Source: Candidatus Equibacterium intestinale
GTDB lineage: Bacteria; Bacteroidota; Bacteroidia; Bacteroidales; UBA932
Direction: 5' to 3'
Length of the DNA stretch: 5,675 nt
Assembly (NCBI GenBank): GCA_018064305.1
Contig: JAGHVP010000152.1
Coordinates: forward strand, 1 to 5,675
In this document: in pieces, positions 1 through 5,675 of the stretch
Position numbering within the stretch: the stretch's first letter is position 1
Layout: the number at the start of each line of letters is the position of its first letter
The notes under the pieces: model-generated
What the model saw: the letters and a program-made list of their open reading frames with translations, nothing else
What the model was told of the DNA's origin: nothing
Databases searched by the model: none
Translations under genes and position numbers: made by a program

Positions 1-1419
1 ATTCTGGCCCGTGTCGTAAACTTCTTGCTGGGACCGCTTTACACTCGCGTTCTGGGTGCTTCCGACTATGGTGTGGTGACAGAGTTCCTGTCGTACATAG
101 CAGTGCTGCAGTTGGCTCTTGCACTGGGTCTGGAGACAGGATGCTTCAAGTTTGCGCAGCGGGAGGAGGACAATCCCGAGAAGGTGTTCTCCAACGCGCT
201 GGCCATAGTATCTCTGGTATGTCTGGCATTCTTCGCCGTCCTGGCCGTTTTCTCTGGCCGTTTGGCGTCTGTCATGGGCTATGAAGGATTCGGAAAGGTC
301 ATCATCTATGTGGGTGCGATACTTACATTCGACACACTTACTGCAATTCTGTTCGCAAGGCTGAGGTTCCAGCACAAGGCACTGAAGTTCGCGGTGGTCC
401 GCACCCTCAAGATCTTTACCGAACTTGGCGTGAACCTGCTGCTCTACCTGTGCCTGCCCAGATATCTGGCGGGGCACGACGGCTCGTTCATAACCAGTTT
501 CGTGAGCGCGACGCCCGACTTCACATACGCCATTTTCGCCATCTTCGTGAGCTGCATAGTATGTTTCCTGATGCTGCTGCCCGACCTTCTCAAGGTGGGC
601 TTCGAGTTCGACGGCAAGCTGTGGAAGGCGCTGCTGGTGTATTCGCTGCCTCTTATGGTGGCTGGATTGCCGGGAGTGATGAATGATTTCATGGACCGTA
701 TCCTTATGCGTTTCTTTGACATCGGGCATGTGGACCCCCAGCTGTGGCGCGCAAACCTGGGCGTCTATCAGGCAGGTGTCAAGATAGCTGTGATAATGTC
801 GCTGTTCGTGCAGATGTTCCGCTATGCGGCCGAGCCTTTCTTCTTCCAGCGTCAGAAAGACAAGGACTCGACCCAGCTTTACGGAAAGGTGATGACTTAC
901 TTCGTGGCTTTCTGTATGGCGGGTTTCCTGTTTGTGACACTCTATCTTGACGAGATAGGTCTGCTGATAGGGCGTGACTTCCGTGCCGGCCTCTCCATCA
1001 CTCCGATAATGCTGATGGCATACGTGCTGCTGGGAATGCAGTTCAACATAAGCATGTGGTACAAGCTCTCCGGCAAGACCGGCTATGCTGTGTGGATCAC
1101 CCTGGCCGGCCTGGTCGTGACACTTGTCATCAATATAGTGTTCATGCCGAAATATTCTTATACTGCAGCGGCCTGGGCTCATATTGCAAGCTACCTTGTG
1201 ATGATGGCGGTCTCGCTGTGGCTGGGCAACAAATACTATCCGATTCCATACGAGTGGCGCAGGATTGCAATGATGATACTGATTGCCCTGGTGATCTACT
1301 TCATATCGATGAAGCTGCCGCAGATGTCGTTCTGGGCTGATTTCGGAATCCACACGCTGCTTCTGCTGGCGTATGTGGTACCTGTCACATGGTATCTTTA
1401 CAAGAAACGTAACTCCTGA
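1..1419 (+). CDS. Polysaccharide/lipid-linked oligosaccharide flippase (MOP superfamily, Wzx-like), 5' partial
   Basis: This is an integral inner-membrane protein that probably moves a lipid-linked sugar or polysaccharide precursor across the membrane. The frame is open from the first base (I-L-A-R-V-V-N-F-L-L-G-P-L-Y-T), so the true start lies upstream, and the TTG at 25 is only an internal codon. There are 472 visible residues. Relatives usually have about 480-510, so perhaps 15-30 N-terminal residues are missing. The protein is strongly hydrophobic, with about a dozen predicted membrane helices, for example near visible residues 28-46, 66-88, 98-120, 173-194, 208-233, 253-278, 298-318, 363-383, 419-436 and 448-466. 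The N-terminal PLYTRVLG and the mid-protein GVYQAGVKIA..EPFFF stretch are typical of Bacteroidota polysaccharide biosynthesis proteins. The C-terminus is basic (YKKRNS). The stop is 6 bases before dut. The substrate cannot be read from the sequence; a lipid II (MurJ-like) or O-antigen role remains open. Confidence 0.85.
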   Translation: MLARVVNFLLGPLYTRVLGASDYGVVTEFLSYIAVLQLALALGLETGCFKFAQREEDNPEKVFSNALAIVSLVCLAFFAVLAVFSGRLASVMGYEGFGKVIIYVGAILTFDTLTAILFARLRFQHKALKFAVVRTLKIFTELGVNLLLYLCLPRYLAGHDGSFITSFVSATPDFTYAIFAIFVSCIVCFLMLLPDLLKVGFEFDGKLWKALLVYSLPLMVAGLPGVMNDFMDRILMRFFDIGHVDPQLWRANLGVYQAGVKIAVIMSLFVQMFRYAAEPFFFQRQKDKDSTQLYGKVMTYFVAFCMAGFLFVTLYLDEIGLLIGRDFRAGLSITPIMLMAYVLLGMQFNISMWYKLSGKTGYAVWITLAGLVVTLVINIVFMPKYSYTAAAWAHIASYLVMMAVSLWLGNKYYPIPYEWRRIAMMILIALVIYFISMKLPQMSFWADFGIHTLLLLAYVVPVTWYLYKKRNS

Positions 1420-1425
1420 AGATAT

Positions 1426-1860
1426 ATGAAAGTAAAGATTGTAAACAAGTCGGAATATCCCTCTCCGCAGTATGCAACCCCACTCAGTGCGGGGATGGAC
1501 CTCAAGGCCAACATCAAGGAGCCTGTGACGCTGGAGCCGCTGGAACGCACCATGGTCCCTACCGGACTGTATATCGAGCTTCCTGCCGGATATGAGGCAC
1601 AGGTGAGGCCTCGCAGCGGTCTTGCCGCAAAAAAAGGGGTTACGGTGATAAATGCACCCGGTACCATCGACGCGGACTACCGCGGTGAGGTGTGCGTGCT
1701 GCTGGTGAATCTGAGCAGGGAGCCTTTTGTGATAAATCCAGGCGAGCGGATTGCGCAGATGGTGGTGGCACGCCACGAGAATGTGGAGTGGGTGGAGGTG
1801 GAAGACCTTTCAGAAAGTGAACGCGGAGCCGGCGGTTTCGGCTCGACAGGAATTAAATAA
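1426..1860 (+). CDS. dut: Deoxyuridine 5'-triphosphate nucleotidohydrolase (dUTPase)
   Basis: Dut hydrolyses dUTP to dUMP and pyrophosphate in the cytoplasm. This keeps uracil out of DNA and supplies dUMP for thymidylate synthesis. The 144-residue product is the normal size for the homotrimeric family. All five motifs are visible in order: I, AGMDLKA (22-28, with metal-site Asp25); II, PRSGLA (62-67); III, GTIDADYRGEV (79-89), where Asp82 matches the water-activating Asp and Tyr85 the uracil-discriminating Tyr; IV, GERIAQM (106-112); and V, the P-loop-like RGAGGFGSTG (133-142), which closes over the phosphates. The ATG at 1426 is chosen because MKVKIVNKS gives the usual first beta strand and sits 6 bases after the flippase stop. 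No Shine-Dalgarno sequence precedes it. The stop is 4 bases before murF. Nothing is truncated, and the family assignment is close to certain. Confidence 0.98.
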   Translation: MKVKIVNKSEYPSPQYATPLSAGMDLKANIKEPVTLEPLERTMVPTGLYIELPAGYEAQVRPRSGLAAKKGVTVINAPGTIDADYRGEVCVLLVNLSREPFVINPGERIAQMVVARHENVEWVEVEDLSESERGAGGFGSTGIK

Positions 1861-1864
1861 CATT

Positions 1865-3199
1865 ATGGATTTCAGAGGTAATAAATTTGATGTCAGGCAG
1901 CTGTACCAGCTGTACAGAGGCTGCAAAGGTTATGAGACAGACACCCGTGTCATCAAAGGGGGTGAGATGTTCTTCGCATTGAAGGGAGACAACTTCGATG
2001 CAAATGCCTTCGCACAGCAGGCTTTAGACAAAGGGGCTTTCTACAGCGTGATTGACAATGCCGACCTATACGAAAACAGCAGTCCCGAGCTGCAGGAGAA
2101 GCTGATTCTTACCGATGATGCGCTGGGTGCGTTCCGCGCTCTGGCGTGCCATCACCGCAGCCAGTTCGATATCCCGGTGGTGGGAATTACCGGCACCAAC
2201 GGCAAGACTACCACAAAGGAGATGGTTAATGCTGTGCTGGGAGCCGCATTCAAGGTGACATGCACGCGCGGCAACCGCAACAACCACATCGGTGTTCCGA
2301 TGACCCTGCTCGAGATCACTCCTGACACTGAGATAGCAGTGGTTGAGATGGGCGCCAACCATCCCGGCGAGATAGAGGCATCGGTAAATATCGCCCTGCC
2401 TACACACGGACTCATCACTAACGTGGGGCAGGCACACCTGGAGGGCTTCGGAAGCTTCGAAGGGGTGAAGAAGACCAAGGGTGAGATGTATGATTATCTG
2501 GCAGCCCATAACGGTGTGGCTTTCTACAACGCAGACAGTGAAGACCTTACCGAGATGGTACGCAGCCGTGACGGGCTGAGCCTTGTGCCTTACGGTGTGG
2601 AATATACACAGATGAGGGTGCTGCGCACATCACGTGTGAATCCGTACCTGAACCTCGAGGTGGAGAATGCAGACAAGGTAACCCGCATCAGCACAAAGCT
2701 CATAGGCAACTACAATGCTGCCAATGTTGCAGCAGCACTGGCTGTGGCAGGCTATTTCGAAGTGGATCTGGATGCGGCTGTGAATGCAATTGAATCATAT
2801 ATACCTTCGAACAGCCGTTCGCAGCTTATAGATACAGGCCGCAACCTGGTGATCCTGGACGCATACAATGCCAATGTCAGCAGCATGAACGCCGCCCTCG
2901 ACAACTTCGCCACCACCTCTTTCCCCAACAAGGCTCTCGTCCTGGGAGACATGCTCGAGCTTGGCGAGTTCTCGAAGGATGCACACCGCCAGATCCTGGA
3001 AAAAGCAAGGAAGGTGGCGTCAGAGATATATCTTGTTGGAACAAGCGAGTTCAAGGCTGTGGCCGGTGAGGGTGACCTGGTGTTCGACACCTCACTGCAG
3101 CTGAAGGAATTTTTCCGCAAATGCAAGCCGGAAGGGAAGACAATCCTTATCAAGGGTTCCAACGGTACGCGTCTGCCCCTTATCATGGACGTTTTATAA
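1865..3199 (+). CDS. murF: UDP-N-acetylmuramoyl-tripeptide--D-alanyl-D-alanine ligase
   Basis: MurF is the last cytoplasmic Mur ligase. It uses ATP to join D-Ala-D-Ala to UDP-MurNAc-tripeptide, giving the pentapeptide precursor of lipid I. From the ATG at 1865 the product has 444 residues, the usual size. The N-terminal UDP-substrate domain (about 1-100) contains the TDTR segment and GGEMFFALKG. The central ATPase domain carries the P-loop GITGTNGKTT (107-116, Lys114), GNRNNHIGVP (136-145), EMGANHPGEIE (161-171, metal/catalytic Glu161), TNVGQAHLEGFGS (185-197) and TKGE, in which Lys205 fits the carbamylated lysine. The C-terminal domain (about 310-444) has LDAYNANVSSM (331-341), LGDMLELGEFS..H (360-374) and the terminal KGSNGTR (430-436). 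GNYNAANVAAALA (281-293) is also typical. The same frame stays open upstream to an ATG at 1751, but that start would add 38 residues overlapping the conserved end of dut, so 1865 is preferred. Confidence 0.97.
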   Translation: MDFRGNKFDVRQLYQLYRGCKGYETDTRVIKGGEMFFALKGDNFDANAFAQQALDKGAFYSVIDNADLYENSSPELQEKLILTDDALGAFRALACHHRSQFDIPVVGITGTNGKTTTKEMVNAVLGAAFKVTCTRGNRNNHIGVPMTLLEITPDTEIAVVEMGANHPGEIEASVNIALPTHGLITNVGQAHLEGFGSFEGVKKTKGEMYDYLAAHNGVAFYNADSEDLTEMVRSRDGLSLVPYGVEYTQMRVLRTSRVNPYLNLEVENADKVTRISTKLIGNYNAANVAAALAVAGYFEVDLDAAVNAIESYIPSNSRSQLIDTGRNLVILDAYNANVSSMNAALDNFATTSFPNKALVLGDMLELGEFSKDAHRQILEKARKVASEIYLVGTSEFKAVAGEGDLVFDTSLQLKEFFRKCKPEGKTILIKGSNGTRLPLIMDVL

Positions 3200-3216
3200 T
3201 ACTTTGACAATCTGAT

Positions 3217-5007
3217 ATGAAAACTTTCTGGAAAATAGTATTCGGATCGTTGCTCGGATGCCTGATTGCATCAGTTCTGGGCTTCATCCTGCTGATATCT
3301 CTGGTGGGCTCGCTGGGGGCTTCCCTCGAGACAGCCACATCCAAGGTGCCCGTCGCCGCACAGTCAGTGCTGCGTATCGATGCAAACTCAGTTGTTTCCG
3401 AGCGGGGCGCAGAGAATTTCTCCATCCAGGCCCTCCAGGGCGGTATGGGCAGCCCGGTCTCTCTCTATGACGCAGTGCGCGGCATCGACGCAGCTGCCAC
3501 AGACCCCCGTATCAAGTTTATCTATCTCCAGACAGATGATATGGTGGTTTCGGTGTCTCAGGCAGAGGAGCTCCGCACCGCACTGTCGAGGTTCAGAGAG
3601 TCGGGCAAGCCTGTGATTGCATACGCGAACAACCATTCGATGCTTACATACTATCTGGCATCAGTGGCAGATAAGGTGCTCATGAACACATACGGTGAGG
3701 CATATATCATCGGACTTGGCACCAGGTCGCTTTTCCTCAAGGACCTGCTTGACAAGGTGGGTGTGGAGGTGCAGCTGATCCGTCACGGCAAGTATAAATC
3801 TGCCGGCGAGATGTTTATCAGCAACCATATCAGTGAGGCCAACAAACAGCAGACACAGGCGATGGTAGATGGTCTGTGGAGCTCTATGGCCGACGAGATA
3901 TGCTCTTCACGCGGTTTCTCACGCGAAGAACTGGATTCATGGATTTCAGGACTTGAATTCGAAGACGCGCAGTCTCTGCTTGACAAGAACCTTATCGACA
4001 CCGTATATCATACCGACGAGATATCAGATTACCTCTGCAACCTTGCCGGAGCAAGCGATTTTGAAAAGATCCACTTCACTGCATTGGCCGATTATGCCAA
4101 ATCGCTGGTGAGCACAGGCAAGGCGAAGGAAAAGATTGCCATTCTCTATGCAGACGGTGAGATTGTGACCGAAGGCGACCCTGAAAGGGATATAGTTGGA
4201 ACGGAACTGGCCGCTGAGATAGCGAAGGTACGTAAGGATTCTACAATAAAGGCCGTTGTGTTCCGTGTTAACTCTCCCGGCGGCAGCGTTCAGGCTTCAG
4301 AGGTGATCCGCCACGAAATAGAGCTGTTGCAGGCTGCCAAGCCTGTTGTGGCATCGTACGGCGACTATGCCGCATCGGGTGGATACTGGATATCTTCAGG
4401 TGTCAACAAGATCTTTACCGACAATACAACCCTCACCGGTTCTATCGGAGTATTCTCGATGATTCCCAACTTCGGCGGGGTGGTTTCAGACAAGCTCCAC
4501 GTAGGAGTCGACTTCACAACTTCCCACGACCACAGCGACATGATGTCTGGTTTGAGGAAGCTTGACGGCGAAGAGGTTGAGTATATGCAGGAAAGTGTGG
4601 AGAAAATATACGACAAGTTCGTGGGCCTTGTGGCCGACGGCCGCGGAATGCCTGCAGAAAAGGTGGATGAGATTGCCCAGGGACGCGTATGGTGCGGATG
4701 CGACGCACTCGGTATCGGCCTTGTTGATGAAAAGGGCGGACTTTGTGATGCAGTCAGCTATGCTGCATCGATGGTCGGTCTGCAGAACTATAAGGTTGAG
4801 GTCTTCCCCAAGGTCAAGACTACGATGGAGCGTCTGATGGAGATGTTCTCATCAACAGAAAGTGTGAAGGCTTTCTTTGCTGAAAAAGAACCTGTATCGG
4901 CATGGAACCAGACGCTGATGCAGCTTGAAGATACATACGAATATCTCAAGACATCTTCTGATGCACAGATGATGGCGCGCATGCCCTACATCTACGAGAT
5001 AAGATAA
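3217..5007 (+). CDS. sppA: Signal peptide peptidase SppA, long (67K-type) form
   Basis: SppA is a membrane-anchored serine protease that degrades signal peptides left in the cytoplasmic membrane after secretion. The 596-residue product matches the long two-domain form (E. coli protein about 618). One hydrophobic segment near residues 8-31, after MKTFWK, is the anchor; the bulk should lie outside the cytoplasmic membrane. Two tandem ClpP/crotonase-fold halves follow, roughly 50-270 and 305-515. The Ser/Lys dyad is present: Lys194 in HGKYKSAGEMF (190-200) of the first half corresponds to E. coli Lys209, and Ser387 in GDYAASGGYWIS (382-393) of the second half to Ser409. RVNSPGGSVQASE (350-362) and TGSIGVFS (407-414) are further family blocks. 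The tail, about 520-596, is less conserved and has no motif I recognise. The ATG at 3217 leaves a 17-base gap after murF and places the anchor at the very N-terminus, as expected. No Shine-Dalgarno sequence is seen. Confidence 0.96.
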   Translation: MKTFWKIVFGSLLGCLIASVLGFILLISLVGSLGASLETATSKVPVAAQSVLRIDANSVVSERGAENFSIQALQGGMGSPVSLYDAVRGIDAAATDPRIKFIYLQTDDMVVSVSQAEELRTALSRFRESGKPVIAYANNHSMLTYYLASVADKVLMNTYGEAYIIGLGTRSLFLKDLLDKVGVEVQLIRHGKYKSAGEMFISNHISEANKQQTQAMVDGLWSSMADEICSSRGFSREELDSWISGLEFEDAQSLLDKNLIDTVYHTDEISDYLCNLAGASDFEKIHFTALADYAKSLVSTGKAKEKIAILYADGEIVTEGDPERDIVGTELAAEIAKVRKDSTIKAVVFRVNSPGGSVQASEVIRHEIELLQAAKPVVASYGDYAASGGYWISSGVNKIFTDNTTLTGSIGVFSMIPNFGGVVSDKLHVGVDFTTSHDHSDMMSGLRKLDGEEVEYMQESVEKIYDKFVGLVADGRGMPAEKVDEIAQGRVWCGCDALGIGLVDEKGGLCDAVSYAASMVGLQNYKVEVFPKVKTTMERLMEMFSSTESVKAFFAEKEPVSAWNQTLMQLEDTYEYLKTSSDAQMMARMPYIYEIR

Positions 5008-5040
5008 AACCAATTGCAATTTTTTAACGTACAACGGATA

Positions 5041-5675
5041 ATGTACAGAATAGTAAGTAAAAAACTTCTGGCACCTTCCATCTACGAGATGGTGGTTGAG
5101 GCGCCGAGACTGGCACGTGCGGCAAAGCCGGGTCAGTTCCTCGTTGTGAGAAACGACGAGAAGGGGGAGAGGGTGCCTCTTACAATCAGTGATTATGATG
5201 CAGAGAAAGGAACCGTGACGATGGTGATACAGACCATCGGTGCGTCTACCATACAGATGTGTGAAAAAGAGGCAGGTGACTCGTTCGAGGATGTGCTCGG
5301 CCCTCTCGGATGTGCATCTGAGTTTGTATCGCTTTCAGACGACGAACTGAAGGGTAAGCGCTTCCTGTTCATTGCAGGTGGTGTAGGAACTGCTCCGGTA
5401 TATCCCCAGGCCAGATATTTCCATGAGAAAGGCGCAAAGGTGGATGTGATTGTTGGAGCCAAGAATGCTGATATGCTCATATATGAAGAGAAGATGCAGG
5501 CAGTGTGCGACAATCTGTACATCTGTACCGACGACGGCTCCAAGGGCTTCCACGGCCTTGTGACCAATATGGCAAAGAGCCTGATCCAGGAGCAGGGCAG
5601 GAAGTATGACCAGGCGGTTGCCATCGGCCCCATGATAATGATGAAGTTCTGCATGCTCACCATGAAGGAGCTTGA
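5041..5675 (+). CDS. NfnA/SudB-like FAD/NAD(P)-binding oxidoreductase subunit, 3' partial
   Basis: The frame runs open from the ATG at 5041 to the window edge (211 codons plus two bases). The protein belongs to the ferredoxin-NADP reductase-like family that includes NfnA/SudB (small subunit of NADH-dependent ferredoxin:NADP oxidoreductase or sulfide dehydrogenase) and PyrK. Visible blocks are PGQFLVVR (30-37), the flavin-binding ERVPLTISDYD (43-53), VIQTIGAST (62-70), VLGPLG (85-90), the nucleotide-binding IAGGVGTAPVYPQ (111-123), TDDGSKGFHGLVT (163-175) and AIGPMIMMKF (194-203). ERxPLTIxDYD favours NfnA/SudB; PyrK usually has an RRP-type motif at that site. The cysteine-rich segment that binds a [2Fe-2S] cluster in this family should lie just past the edge, since full proteins have roughly 260-280 residues. 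In known pairs the partner is a GltA-like large subunit encoded next door. The 33-base gap after sppA has no Shine-Dalgarno sequence. Family is confident; reaction and electron donor are inferred. Confidence 0.88.
   Translation, partial: MYRIVSKKLLAPSIYEMVVEAPRLARAAKPGQFLVVRNDEKGERVPLTISDYDAEKGTVTMVIQTIGASTIQMCEKEAGDSFEDVLGPLGCASEFVSLSDDELKGKRFLFIAGGVGTAPVYPQARYFHEKGAKVDVIVGAKNADMLIYEEKMQAVCDNLYICTDDGSKGFHGLVTNMAKSLIQEQGRKYDQAVAIGPMIMMKFCMLTMKEL

Larger units (their letters stand above)
1..5675 (+). other. Probable co-transcribed gene cluster (flippase-dut-murF-sppA-nfnA-like)
   Basis: Five same-strand genes are separated by gaps of only 6, 4, 17 and 33 bases. None of the gaps contains a GC-rich hairpin followed by a T run, or a recognisable Bacteroidota promoter (TTTG ... 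TAnnTTTG), so a single transcript is the simplest reading. Both ends run beyond the window, so the promoter and the terminator are not seen. The last gap is the longest and most AT-rich, and is the likeliest place for a transcript boundary. The operon call is an inference from spacing alone. Confidence 0.5.

Noticed and set aside
25..27. TTG as the start codon of the flippase
   Set aside because: The frame is open upstream to base 1 with family-like sequence (..LARVVNFLLGPLYT), so the gene simply begins before the window.
1629..1639. A7-G4 run inside dut that resembles a slippery frameshift site
   Set aside because: It encodes the Ala-Lys-Lys-Gly that follows motif II. The zero frame gives an intact dUTPase with all later motifs, and the -1 frame ends after about 17 codons, so no programmed shift is needed.
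1751..1864. Upstream in-frame ATG that would lengthen MurF by 38 residues
   Set aside because: The extra stretch is read out of frame from the conserved motif IV-V region of dut and has no MurF-like content; the ATG at 1865 gives a normal-length protein and a 4-base gap.
2066..3210. Long reverse-strand open frames opposite murF (147 and 152 codons)
   Set aside because: They lie wholly antisense to a conserved gene, show no recognisable protein family, and are expected from codon bias on the coding strand.
3196..3216. ATACTTTG in the murF-sppA gap as a Bacteroidota -7 promoter element
   Set aside because: The consensus TAnnTTTG is not met at the right spacing, and there is no clear upstream TTTG at about -33.
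5008..5040. AATTGCAATT palindrome (5012-5021) followed by Ts, as a possible terminator
   Set aside because: The 10-base palindrome has no loop and almost no GC, so it cannot form a stable hairpin of the intrinsic-terminator type.
5193..5663. Reverse-strand open frame of 156 codons opposite the last gene
   Set aside because: The + strand frame carries clear FAD- and NAD-binding motifs across the same bases; the reverse product resembles nothing known to me.

Overview
The window looks like an ordinary stretch of a Bacteroidota chromosome, most likely order Bacteroidales. The reasons are the close protein-level resemblance of the flippase, MurF, SppA and NfnA-like products to the forms I know from that group, the absence of Shine-Dalgarno sequences before the starts, and a gene-dense one-strand layout. 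GC content judged by eye is slightly above 50%, which is high for Bacteroides itself, so another Bacteroidales genus is plausible. I cannot name the species.

Layout: all five genes lie on the + strand. From 1 to 1419 is a membrane flippase of the polysaccharide/lipid-linked oligosaccharide exporter type, cut at its 5' end by the window edge. From 1426 to 1860 is a complete dUTPase (dut) with all five family motifs. From 1865 to 3199 is a complete MurF, the ligase that adds D-Ala-D-Ala to the peptidoglycan precursor. From 3217 to 5007 is a complete long-form signal peptide peptidase SppA with both catalytic residues. From 5041 to the end is the first part (211 codons) of an FAD/NAD-binding NfnA/SudB-like oxidoreductase subunit, cut at its 3' end.

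The gaps between genes are 6, 4, 17 and 33 bases. No gap holds a convincing terminator or promoter, so the genes probably form one transcription unit, with the last gap the weakest link. Three of the five products serve the cell envelope: lipid-linked glycan export, murein precursor completion, and clearance of signal peptides from the membrane. The other two are nucleotide-pool hygiene (Dut) and pyridine-nucleotide/ferredoxin redox balance (NfnA-like). This mix is typical of a housekeeping operon.

I found no mobile element, tRNA, rRNA, CRISPR array or riboswitch, and no sign of a new defence or accessory system. The findings below are therefore modest and scored low.
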